From assembly GCF_963259705.1 (NCBI RefSeq), contig NC_081844.1:104930671-104994670 (forward strand): 64,000 nucleotides of DNA. The letters run 5' to 3'. Position 1 is the stretch's first letter, and every line of letters begins with the position of its first letter. The position numbers were made by a program, and so were the translations under genes. Of the stretch, positions 1-11,400 are shown piece by piece. The notes beneath the pieces were generated by a model. The model saw nothing but the letters and a program-made list of their open reading frames with translations. It did not search any database and was not told the origin of the DNA. This DNA comes from Myotis daubentonii. Its lineage: Eukaryota; Chordata; Mammalia; Chiroptera; Vespertilionidae.

Positions 1-1180
1 TTTTAGAATTGAGTTGAAAATAGCTTCATGTGGAGGTAGCTGCGATCCAAGACTACCCTGGGTCAGTTCTGGGGGAGAAGGACTGTCGTAGACCCAGTTT
101 GGCCAACTGCACACAGACAACAACAAAAGTAACCCTGCCGTTTAAATAGCACGTTAGAGTTTATGAAGCATTTTCTCCGAATAGAACACACACCTTACAA
201 ATAAGGTAGGTAGCTCTGAAAAGATTAGGTCCCTGTGGCCAGGCAGCTGCTAAACAGCAGTTCCTCCCTCGGCACCACAGTGCCCCCTGCATCACCTTCG
301 GAGGACAATGAGATGAGTGTACACAGATGGCCCCGGGGAGAAGCAGGCCCAGCACAGGGCAAAGGGCAGGAGCTCTGCTTCAGGCTGATCTGGGTTGGGG
401 TCTCTACTTGGTAGCTGAGCGATCTTGGGAAGTTACCTCTTTGTGCCTCAGTTTCCTCATCTGTAAAATGCGATGTTTCTAAAAGCCCCCACTTCATAGT
501 GTGGTGGTGTTAGTTAAATGAGTTGGTGGGTGTGAAAGGCATGCCATAAGCACCCTACAGAGGCTGGCCATCATTATTATGCATCCAATACAAATGATAC
601 GCACCTAGTGTGAGGGGCTCTCTGTCAAATGGAGCTAAGGAACGGTCGAGGGTGGGCTTGGTGCTTCTGTCTATCGAAGGGGCCGGGACTGGAAGGGAAA
701 AGAAGGAAGTCAATTGAAAGAAGAATGGTTGGCTGGCGGGTGGGGCATGGCAGGCCAGGGAGAGTGGAACTCACGCTTTGCTGTTTTGGGAGTTCTACTT
801 CTGCTAGGCTCTTCGTGGTTGGGCTGGGGTGTGGGGAGTGGCTGTTTGGAAGAAAAAAAAATGTTAGGAAGTATTTGCAACACATCAGCAGTTCCTGGTG
901 GCTTTATCTCCCCAGATATGTCTGAATCTGTTCACTCTTCCCCATTTCCAAGCTCCACCCTCAATCTTAATCTCTGATCCCAGTCTGAACAGTAGCCTGC
1001 TACGGGAGCCCCCTGTTCTGCCCTCTCTCCCCCAAAGCGATTCCTGCATGGCAGCGGAGGGAGGGAGTTGCTCCCTGACAAGCCTGCTAGTAGATCCAGC
1101 TCAATGTCACCTCCCCACCCGGCATCACATTCCTGGGTCTCCTGACTCCTGAGCCTCACATTACTACTCAAACAGTCTTG
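1..1180. other. LCP2 intronic DNA with one MIR
   Basis: No exon is recognised in this stretch. A plus-strand MIR occupies about 365-600; its landmark is CTCAGTTTCCTCATCTGTAA followed by the typical T/A-rich tail. The remainder is unremarkable single-copy-looking sequence. Confidence 0.6.
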
Positions 1181-1350
1181 TTTATACATCTATTTATTTT
1201 TTTTATTATTTGTATTCCCCCCTGATCAAATTAAAACTTCATGAAAGAGAGACCTTATTTGTCTTACTCATGCTCACTCTATTCCCAGCAGCTAGAACGC
1301 TGCTGGGCACACAGTAGCTGCTCAATAAATATCTGCTGATTGAATGAGTG
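1180..1350 (+). repeat. L2 LINE 3' end
   Basis: Contains CAGCAGCTAGAACGCTGC, GGGCACACAGTAGCTGCTCA and an AATAAATATCTGCTGATTGA end, the diagnostic 3' tail of ancient L2 elements. Confidence 0.75.
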
Positions 1351-1534
1351 GATTCTGCATGCCAATAGCAGAGTTCACAGCCTTCAGATTTCAAAAGTAA
1401 AATGCATTTGTAGATCAATTCAGGTCTGTGAGCCCCCTTTGCAAGAAAACTGCACAAGCAGGAGGGAGCTGACCATTCTCAGATGGGAGGTCCTGACTGT
1501 GGTGTGCTCTTGATTTTGAGCTTTGGGGACAATA

Positions 1535-1708
1535 TGTCCTCTCCCTCCCTCTAGCACTGACCCTGTCCTCTCCCTCCCTCTAGCCCTGACCCTGTCCTCT
1601 CCCTCCCTCTAGCCCTGACCCTGTCCTCTCCCTCCCTCTAGCCCTGACACTGCCTCTCCCTCCCTCTAGCCCTGACACTGTCCTCTCCCTCCCTCTAGCA
1701 CTGACACT
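1535..1708. repeat. 29-bp minisatellite, six units
   Basis: Six head-to-tail copies of a 29-bp pyrimidine-rich unit beginning TGTCCTCTCCCTCCCTCTAG, with one unit 28 bp long. Units differ mainly at GCACTGA versus GCCCTGA and at the final base pair. It lies in the LCP2 intron left of exon 8. The purine strand is open for 60 codons but this is only the repeat (repeating RERTGSGLEGG-type peptide). Confidence 0.92.
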
Positions 1709-2279
1709 TTGGCACTTGCCATGGCTGTTAGAGTGCTCGGATCCCTCATGAAGGGAACACATTTACAGATATTGACTCCTTATCCTGAACTTCTCGGGGT
1801 CTCTCTGGGTCTCTCTGGGTACTTGGATAGGCCCCCAGGGCCCGAGACTGTCAGTTTGGAGGAAGAGGAAAGAGAGTTGCTGCCTCTCTTTCGATCTGGT
1901 CATAAACCTTGTAGTCTCCAGGCATTTGCCCGTGGAATTTCTGGCATTGGCCAGCAGGTGGTGCACATCCTTTTTGCAGGAGAGAAAAGGGGACCTGGGA
2001 CTCTTGGAATACCATTAGGTGCCATTGACTTAGAGTATATTTTACAGTTTTCACTTATTTCAAAAGTGAGAGGCTTTTTATTATGCTATTAGTTTAAATT
2101 GTTCATGATAAAAATAAAGCACCAATTAGCATTATAATATGAATAAAAATCACTAGTATATCAATACCCCCCACCCCAAAAAACACACATATACACAATG
2201 CAGTGAGTACGTGGGTATGCATTTTCCCAGCCTGCATATAATCCTATCTTACTGGTGAGAAGTAGATGAAGATGTTTAC
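1709..2279. other. LCP2 intron, no repeat recognised
   Basis: Downstream of exon 8 on the minus strand. AT-rich between 2040 and 2160. No exon, SINE or LINE was recognised. Confidence 0.5.
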
Positions 2280-2446
2280 CAACTTCTCTCTGGCAGAGGA
2301 GGTCTGCGGAAGGGGCAGAAAGTGCCAGGGAAGTGCGAGGAGGCCTACCGTGTGGCTCCGGCCGGCTGGTGGGGGAGGGAGGGCAGCCATCGGTCTCTGG
2401 GGCGGCACGGGCGGCTGCTGGGGGGATTTCCCGGAGAGGGGCCGGT
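2280..2446 (-). CDS. LCP2: LCP2 coding exon 8 (proline-rich start; internal structure uncertain)
   Basis: The first 98 nt (2446-2349) are secure: after a TTCCCAG acceptor they read DRPLSGKSPQQPPVPPQ, then RPMAALPPPPAGRSHT, the start of the proline-rich region that engages PLCgamma1. Human then continues S-PLPPPQTNHEEPSR. Here ACG is followed by GTAGGC, a possible donor, and after 45 nt by CCGCAG, a possible acceptor, then 24 nt reading TSSAREKL and a GTAAAC donor. A 45-nt intron would be exceptionally short. The 45 nt are also open and in frame (VGLLALPWHF then LPLPQ), and the LPLPQ part resembles human PLPPPQ. A single 167-nt exon is therefore at least as likely. A third possibility is that the exon simply ends at 2349. 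Confidence 0.7.
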
Positions 2447-5400
2447 CTGGGAAACACAGGCACAGCAAAATGAAAGGAGAAATGCTAAAGCAAGGTGAGT
2501 GTGGGCCACGCTCAGGGGTTCCCAGAAACAGATCCTGCACCCAGTTCTGCACATCTCGGGGCTCCAGGAGTCCTAGGTCCCACAGCCTTCCGCCAGCGCC
2601 AGCGCAGGCCGTGGCAGGGATGTGTCCATACCTGGGTTACAAGCGGTGGGGAATCAGACACACATACTAGTACACACAGAGGCACGCCCAGATGCCTGGG
2701 CAGGGTTAAATTGGCACTCACGGCTCATGGAGATCCTGTTCTGGGTTCCCTTTCTTCCCCTCACAAATGCTCTGGGCTCTTCTGCCCACTCCTACTTCCT
2801 CCTTTGGCTTATCTCTTCCCTTAAAGGGAGGAGCTGGTCTTTAACTCCAGTTACCCAATCACAGATTCTTAACTGGTTAGGACTTGCCCTGGAGAGCAAC
2901 TCAGATCTTTCTGGTCACTACAGAAGAAGTATCCCTGAGCCAGGCTTGCAGGCTGACAACGTCCCCACCCCTTCAACAGGGAAAGGCCAGGCCAGGACTG
3001 CCAGTGCCGGCCTCCTTACACTTTGGGCCCTGGGTGCCTCTCTTGTCTCACCCCAGCCCCAGCCCTTGAGAGGCATCACCCGTCCATGGAGAATGGGGCT
3101 TAGAACATAGGCAAGTCAGGTCCAAGCTCATGCCACTCCACCCACACTAGCCATCTCTCAGCTCCTCTGAGATGCCATGCTCCTACTAACCCCAGGACCT
3201 TTGCACAGCCATTTCTACTGCTTAGCATGCTCTTCTTTTCCCATAACTACCCTCACTTAGCCTCAGCCCTACTCATCGTTTAACTTTCAGCTTAAATATC
3301 ACATCCTCAGGGAATCAAACCCAGACGAGGCATATACCCCAGCCTCATCTCCCACACTTGTCTTCTGAGTTTATATCATGTTTTAATTAAACCGTTTTGT
3401 GACCCATTCATTTGACGTTGCCTCAGCCACTGGACTATGAATTCTTTAGGGTGAGGACTGTCTTGCTCACTCTGTATCTTCATAACTGACACATACGAGG
3501 TACTCAACAAGTCAGTTATCTATTTCTTCGCTGGGCCTGCTTCCCTACATATATAAAAAAAAGGTTGATAATTGTTGCCCTTATCACATAGAGTGCTTAC
3601 AAAGACAAAATAAAATGTTGACATGGAGTTTATGAAAGGGCTTTAAAATTGCCAAGTGTGATATAGAATCGGTGGTATTAATTTTTTGCGATACTGACCA
3701 TTAACTTTCTGGCTTACTCCTTGATATTGTATTCTACGTGCTTATTTTCTGTCACCATCTCTCCTAAAAGGTAAGCCCTGCTCGGCAAGGGCTATGTTTT
3801 CTTCCCTGATCATGCTGACTTTCAGCATAGAATGGTGCCTGGATCATAGTAGGAGGTCAGTGATTTTTGTTGAATGAATGAGTGAATGAATGAATGAGAA
3901 ATGGGCTGACAGAAATAGAGAGACAGTGAAAATCTTAAAAATTTGAAGTTATGCTCAAACCCCACTCAATATGGTTACATTATTCTGACAGCCTGTGGGT
4001 ATTTGTGTCACCTAACTATGAGTTGGTCAAAAAATGTGGAGAAACAGGACACAACGAGTTATCACCACCACGTACCCTCAAGTGGCAGTTCAGTGCTGGT
4101 ATCATCATGGGCAATGATTTCTCTGCAGTATGAACAGTCCTCACAGCAAACCTCTGTGGGTGTGTTATTATGACCCTGTCTCACAGAGGAGGAAACCCAG
4201 GCCCAGGAGGTGGAGTCACTTGCCCAGAGCTGGCATCAGCACATCCAGCTCTCTGCTGCGTGGGCGCCCACCTCGGGTGCATCGGTGGGGGCCGGGGTGC
4301 TGGAGGCCAGGGGCCGGGGACCAGGGGCGGACCGCAGGGCCCTTACCGATGTACATGGAGTTGGAGTTGGAGAACGGCTTGGCAGGCAGGATGGAGTTCT
4401 GCAGGGCTTCCTCGTCATTGGAGGGCGGCGGCTCGTAGTCGGCGTCGTCTTCCAGGGGCGCCTGGTCCTCCTCGTTGGGGGACTCATAGTCGCCATCATC
4501 CTCCGCATCCTGATCGTCATTGGGACTCTCGTAGTCGTCTTCTTCCTGCCACAGTGACGGGGACAGCGCAGGCTGTAGAGGCTCCTCGGCCCTCAGCGTG
4601 CCCGTGTCTACTCTCTCTGCCAGGCTTCACGGTGGTACTCGCGTGGGGACAGGCAGCACCAGGATGGTCACTCCCATTTTACAGCTGAGAGCACTGAGGC
4701 TGGGGAGGACAGGATGACAGGCCAGCGAGTCGTGGCCTGGGCACCTGTCAAGGTCTTCAGGCCGTGAGGGCAGTGCGTTTTCCTCTACACCGTTTTGCCC
4801 AACCGAGACAAGCAGAGGAAAGGAGGAGGACTCTGGAATGGAGGGGCCGGAGGCCTGGCTCCGTTTTGAGTAAACGATGTTTACTCCAGGCATCACCAAG
4901 TGGCAGACTAAATGCCCGGAGCATTTGTGATGCCCCCAGTTCATTGTCGATTCTGTTCATTGAGGGTGGGTGCTGTGCTCAAAAAAATGTCTTCTCATTA
5001 CAACCCGGCGCAGCGCTACAGGCCACGCTAATGGCTAATGGGAAGGCAGAGAGCCACGCCTGAGTCAGAAAGCAGGTTGAGCTGTGTCTGGGAATGTTTA
5101 GGGGCCAGTCACACTGCGCTATTCATTTCGGCTGAGGGCTGCACATACAGAAACAGGTCATTACTCATGACCTCTGACACCGAGTTGGAAGCCGCTCTAT
5201 TGGAAAGACTCTAAGTTTTGTATTGCATTGCACATGTGCTTCTCTGTGTGTGCCAGGAAGTCAGCCCTGGGGGTGGGGTGATTGCCTGGGAAGCAGTCCC
5301 TGGACCTGGACAGTCACAGGGATGACGTCCCAAGAAGAGGGGCCACCATCAGCCGCCCAGCGGAGTGGCTGGTCACTCTCAGGCCAAAGTCAAGGGCAGT

Positions 5401-8400
5401 CAGCGAGCCCAGGGCACTTCTCTCAAGTTCAGGGCAAAGAAGCAATGGGAGGTTGCAGCTCGGTGAGGAAAGCTACGGAGTGATCATCTAGAAATCCTGG
5501 CAGCTTTGCGGGTGGCGTGAAGACCAAACCGTTCAACTGAAAGATCGTTGTGTTAATTTTTGACTTGAGGAGCATTTGAAAATATATGTTGGAAGGCAAA
5601 GTGAGGACTGAGTGTCTTCCTGGACTCCAAACAAGGCCTGTCCTGTCATTAGTGTTTCTTTATCTTAAGAGCCAAGTTGGGGGGAGGAGGCAGGAGGAGG
5701 GGGAGGACCTGTGACAAACAGGACTTCAGAACGATGGTGTCAGCCCTCTCCAGCCCAGGCTGACTGTGCCCTGGTCTCATGGGCGACCCTCGATTCTCTC
5801 AGCCTGCCCCCCCAGGCCCATGGCGCCTGACTTCCTACCAGGCTTCCCCCACAGGCCTTTGCAACCAAAGACTCTTCCTCTCCGCCTCTAGGACGGTTAC
5901 GTCTCCCAGTGACTGGTGTGTGTGTTCTTGTTCCTGATCAGACTCTGCCCCGCACCTGTGCCATCCCTGTGCATGTCCTGCACTGTGAACTGCTCACACA
6001 TTAGGGTTCTTTATCGCCACCCTGCCCCCTAGTGCCCCGTTGGGTACTGGGCACGACCTGGAAGCCCCGAGTTCTGTGGTCAGCAGCGAATGGAAACCAT
6101 CTGTTTATAGAGGGGAGTGGGGCAGCTCGTCTGGGACTGAGCCCTGCACAGAAGGCACTGCATTCGGCACCTGCAAGGATGTCATTTCTGGGCCAATGGG
6201 TAAACATTTTGGGGGAGCTCTGGTCTGTCTTCCTCTCCTACGAGATAAATCTGACCTATTCCTTCGTGTTCAGGCACAAAGCACAGAGTTGGCAACTTTT
6301 TCAAATTCAATGCTTCCCTTTGCCCGAATCCCAGTGAATGGGACAAGGAATGTGTAGGGCCTGTTCATAAAGGCACTAGATCAGTGGTTCCCAATGTGAG
6401 GCACATGCCCCACAGGGGGGCAATTTGATTTTCCAGGGGTGGCAATTTGAGAATGAGTTATTAACAGTGAATTTTTCGCATTTCTTGTGGCTCTAGGGCA
6501 GCCGTGGGCAAACTACGGCCCGTGGGCCGGATCCGGCCCGTTTGAAATGAATAAAACTAAAAAAAAAAGACTGTGCCCTTTTATGTAATGATGTTTACTT
6601 TGAATTTATATTAGTTCACACAAACACTCCATCCATGCTTTTGTTCCGGCCCTCCAGTCCAGTTTAAGAACCCATTGTGGCCCTCGAGTCAAAAAGTTTG
6701 CCCACCCCTGCTCTAGGGCCTTCCTATACAGGATATAAATACATATTGTGACATATTTAAGCATTTCAGTTCTCTATTGCATGTTTTGGAACTATTTGCT
6801 ATTTTTTTATATCACTTCATATTATTATTTTTTTAACAATTTCTTAGTGATTTCTTCCTCGGTACTTCAACTGTCCTTTCATTCTTTTATTTTTCTCTTT
6901 CACGGATGCCAGGTTCTTTGGAAGCTTGTTTAGACCAAGGGAATGGCCTTTTAGGCTTCCTCCCCGTGAATAGGAGTTCTCTTTTTGAACAATAAGAATT
7001 CTATGTCACGGGGGGGGGGGGGGGGGGGGGGGCATCAGGGTTCTAGAGATGCTTAGGCGGGGCGTGGCCTAAGAGGTTGGGAGCCACTGCACTGGAGGCA
7101 GCACCTGCCGGCAGACCCGTGGCCCAGGGCGGCCACCTGGCCCAGGGCGGCCACCTGGCCCCAGGCGGGTCTCTAACTAGCTGAGTGGCTCTAAGAAGTC
7201 AGGCTTCCCAGTGGGCTCAGCGGCTTCTTCCATAAAATCCACAGATAGGCTCTGGTCCCGATGGAGCCTTCGCCTGGGCCTAGCCTCGCGCACAGCGAGT
7301 GTTTATTGGGTGTTAGGGGTGACGGTGTGCAGAGCTCATTAGAATCTCAAAGGGGTCCCTGTGACCCCTCAGCTATAAAACCAACTGGCTGGAACCTTCC
7401 CTGAGGTCTTCTCAGGCCTAAAGGTTGATTCTGAAATCCGCTTCCTATTGCTCCACCAGGGGGGACTGATGTGAATGAGAAAAGCTACATCCGAGCTGCT
7501 CTAAAGCAGGGGGAGGCCCTGCCGTGGGTGGTAACAGTGGGTAATCACGGTGGGTAATGGTGTGGGCTGCAAACTACGACCCACGGGCCAAGTTCGGCCC
7601 AGCGTCTGGGTTTGTAAGAGAAGCTGGTGAGCTGCCACGTGGATGGCAAGGCCGGGAAGAGTTACTCTCTGGCCTCTGCACATTCCCTGACCGTGGTGGC
7701 TACACTGGCCTCTGCGAGAGGCCTGTTCCTCGCTACAAAGACGCTCTGGGAGAGCAGCCAGCCATACTCACAAAGGACGACCAGCCTCCATTCTCCTCCT
7801 CGTGGCTTTCTGTGGAAGGAGACAACGCTAGTTAGTACCAAAGAAGGCGCTAGAAAGAAAGTGAAAGCAGCTCTTCCTTCAGTGCCTCCCCCATCCATGC
7901 CCCATCCCACCTGACACCCCCCTTAGTGCTAGGCCGTCTGCCTGAGGCTCATTCTCCCCGAGGGCAGCGGGCTCTCAACCTTCCGTGGAGATGCCACTGA
8001 GAGTGCTTTAAAGTGGCCGACGTAACCGTAACCGCTGGGAGGCTGCTCTAGAGGCTCAGAACCATGGGGCTGGCCCCACGTAGGTGCCCAGCCAAAGCCT
8101 GTGCTCTCCGGCCCCCTCCCCAGCCCCGCGTTCCTCTCTGTGTCTCTGCAGAGGGTCCCCGCTGAGCAGGGGCATAAGCCACGTGCCCTGCATAGTGACA
8201 TCTCTCCTGCCCTCAATCGGGACCCAAACCCTTTTCTGGGTCAGAACCGGCTGACAGGCAATGAACAAGGTCACTGGCATGACCCCCAAGGAGCCCTAGG
8301 AACCAGGAGACGGACTGAAGTTCCTCCCCCCCCCCTGCCGCCCGCCCAAAGCCATCTCTCTCCCCCCGAGACCTTTACCTATTTCCTCAGGAAACCGATG

Positions 8401-11400
8401 GACTTGGGGTCTGCAAAGGCAAGCAGCATTGCGTTAATGGCCTTACTGATGTCAGGAGGCTCCCCCTTTCCTCCACCCGGCCCTGCAAGAGGATACCCCC
8501 ATGGAGAGTATGTCTCACCACCCAGGGCCGAGGTCCTTGTTGCTTGGCAACCAGGGCCAGACTGCCCCAAATTCTAGAAACCACCAAAGCCACATGGGTG
8601 GGGCCACTGGCAGCTGGCGACTGCCTGAGTGTCTCGGAGAAGTTCTGCTGACATCCCAGACCCAGGGTGCAGGGTAGGGAGCGGGAACACCCCCACCCCT
8701 CCCGGGAGCCAGCTTCAAGACCCGGGACTGAAGAGACACCGATCACAAACGGGGCCGAACCAGTTCTGCGCCTCCCACTTAAGGCCCGACTTGGGCGTGA
8801 AAATCCTCGCCCTCCCTCCAGCACACAGGGCCCACTCACTTGCGAGGTGCGAAGATGCTCCTCCTCTCCTCATTCTTGTTGATTTCCTGACTTAACTTAC
8901 TGAGAATCCTACAAGACAAAGACAGATACGGTGACAAAACCATCCGCCCCCAGCCTTCCCACCGAGACCGGATGCTCCCCGACCCGTCCGACCTCACGCC
9001 TGGACCAACCTCCCCCAGCCTCCTCCTCTGCCTCCAGCCAGTCCCCTAGGAGGCTCCTCTCCTCGCTTCCTCCGGGAGCTGGCCGCCTCCATGCCCCTGC
9101 CAGCCCTTCTCCTGCCCAGGAGGCCCTCCGTGTCTGGCTCAGCCTCCTCAGTCTCACCCCGAGCCCTCCGGGAAGACGGGTCAGCTCACACCTGGCCCCT
9201 TCTCTGGAGTCCTCGGCCTTATGACATGGGGATGACCACCGTGTAATGGATGCTATCGCGTGAGCCTTCCTGGCTGAGGTGCTCTGACTCTGGGCCTTGC
9301 GGTGATGTCTGGCTCCTAGGAAGCCTGCAATCATCTCGGACATGATTGTATAGTGCTTGACAGGGGCTGTTCATGAGGCCGGATCCCCTTCCATTCTCCT
9401 CTGCCTGCCTCCCCCCTTGGTGAGGTGGATTCTAATCTCAGAGAAGTATTCCCGGTCAAGGCACAGCCTGGGGAGTGGGAGTGGGAGTGGGAGAGTCCCT
9501 CCATCGCCCATGCCCTGAGGCCAACTGTGGCCAGGACCTTGGAGATACTCTTAGACCCTGGGGGCTGTGAACCAGAAAATCCCCAAATGCCAGAATGGGG
9601 AGGGCCTTCTCCGGCGGGACCGCACACAAGCAGGCCTTACCCACAGGCGTCCGTTCCCTGGGCTCTAGCAAACCCCCAGGACACGGGACTCCAGCCTCCC
9701 TTCGCGCCCCCTGCTTTGACCACGGGAGTGAACAGGCTCAGAGTTTCCTAGGGGTTCGGGGCAGCCGGGAGGAGCCTGGGAGATGATCTGGTCTAAGGCC
9801 GTTTTCCAGGCGGCCCAGACAAAGACGGGGACAGGCCACCTGTGGGTTAGTGACGAAGGCCACCCCTTTCCCCACAACATAGAAGCCGGGCGCCCCGATT
9901 TCCAGGCCAGCACACCCCACACACCACTTCCTGTGTTCATGCCCGTCAGCAGTGAGCACTATGAGCCGTGCCCATCTGAGAAGGACCCAGGAGCTACATG
10001 CCTTCTGCGAAGTGACTGTCTCCAGGTGACAAGCCTGGCCCACAACAAAATTGCTATGTTAGAAAGGCAGTACCCAGCACCCACCACTTCCTGCTTCCCT
10101 CCTGACCGGGACCCTCCAGACCCCAGACCCCACGCTCCTCCAGGCTCCCAAACCCCCCTCCCTCATTAGATTGACAGCTAAACTAATCGTGATCAGGGCA
10201 ATGGGGACTTCAGAGGACAGGAGGGGAGGGCATTGCTGAATCCTGGGCCACAGTGTCCCTGTGGGGGTGTCACACTCACTGACTGCCCGGAGGGGAAGTG
10301 TCCTAAAGCACCTGGGGCTTCCCAGTGGCCTTCTGACTAGCACCTGGGACATGTGTCACCTGAGACATGGTTCCTTTGTTTCTTTTAAGTGATTGTTTTG
10401 AGAGGCTAAGGGCCCCTCTCCTCCCTCTGACTTGGGGGATGGAAGGATCCCACAGAGGGAATCCTGGCAGGGAGGCCTGGTGGTGTCGGCCTGTGGCCAG
10501 GCTGGAGGTCCCCCCTTCATTCAGCCAGGACTGGGCTTAAGGCACCTCAGTACACAAAACAAAGCTTCCTGCCATCAAGGAGGCTCCATGCTACTTAAGA
10601 GAGAAGACATGCACAATGAACATTTAAGGAAGTGAAATGCTAGGTGAGACCAGTGTATACAAACATGCCACCGTGGGGGGGGGGGGGGGGGAAATGGGGT
10701 GGGGACAGGGTGCCGGGGAGGGTGCAGTGCAGTTGAGAAAGAGCAGGCCTCCTGCTGAAATGACATTTCAGCAGGGACCCGGGGAAGGTGGCGCGGCCCA
10801 CCTCACCGCCCCCGACCTGGTCCTGCAGAGCCTTGCTGGGCTCTGACTCACGGAGCTGCTTTGATCCTAGAAGGACCTCCTTCTCTACGAGGTGGAGGTG
10901 TCGCTTCGCACCAGTATCTTTAGCAGCCAGGCTGGAGGCTAAGGAAGGAAATGCCAAACCACAGGCCCCCACCAGAAGAGAAGCAAAGAGCTGAGAGAGC
11001 GGGGCAGGGCCTGCCCTTCTGGTTTGCAGCAAAACCCGGGCTCTTGGGGTCCTCCTCCTCTGGTGGGCCTCAGAGGACACCTTCCTAGCCAGCTGGGACC
11101 ACGCTGGGGAGCGGGGGGACAGGGCAGGAAGGCGGTGGCTTCCTCTGTGTGCAAACCTTGTAAGTTGTCCTCCACTCCCACACCCCCAGAGGACCAAGTG
11201 ACAGTGAGTGGCCGGAGGTGACTCATTCCCCCTCCTTCCCACAAACCTCACACCTCACTCAGAGCCAGGGAGCGAGGCGGAGGGGGCTGGGCAGCTGGTA
11301 GACATAGTTCGCTTCTTTTTCTCATTTTAGGGGTTCACTGGCTGAGAAAGAGGGGCTGAACCTTCCAGTAGGAAGCTAGGCCATTACAACAGGTGACATC

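Larger units (their letters stand above)
6382..7089. mobile_element. hAT-type MITE (outer element)
   Basis: Terminal inverted repeats CAGTGGTTCCCAA at 6382 and TTGGGAGCCACTG ending at 7089 define a hAT-class non-autonomous element of about 490 bp once the nested insertion is removed. Flanking octamers CACTAGAT and CACTGGAG match at 6 of 8 positions, consistent with a worn 8-bp duplication. It contains a younger hAT element (6499-6710) and a run of 23 G (7010-7032). No transposase frame is present. Confidence 0.8.

Noticed and set aside
1535..1708. CRISPR-like array
   Set aside because: The units are contiguous with no spacers; it is an ordinary minisatellite in a mammalian intron.
8379..8570. 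Minus-strand frame with FADPKSIGFLRK
   Set aside because: It covers LCP2 exon 5 in the wrong frame; phase with neighbouring exons selects PQVHRFPEE instead.
10640..11251. 203-codon minus-strand frame
   Set aside because: GC-rich chance frame crossing a G homopolymer; no recognisable domain and no splice partners.
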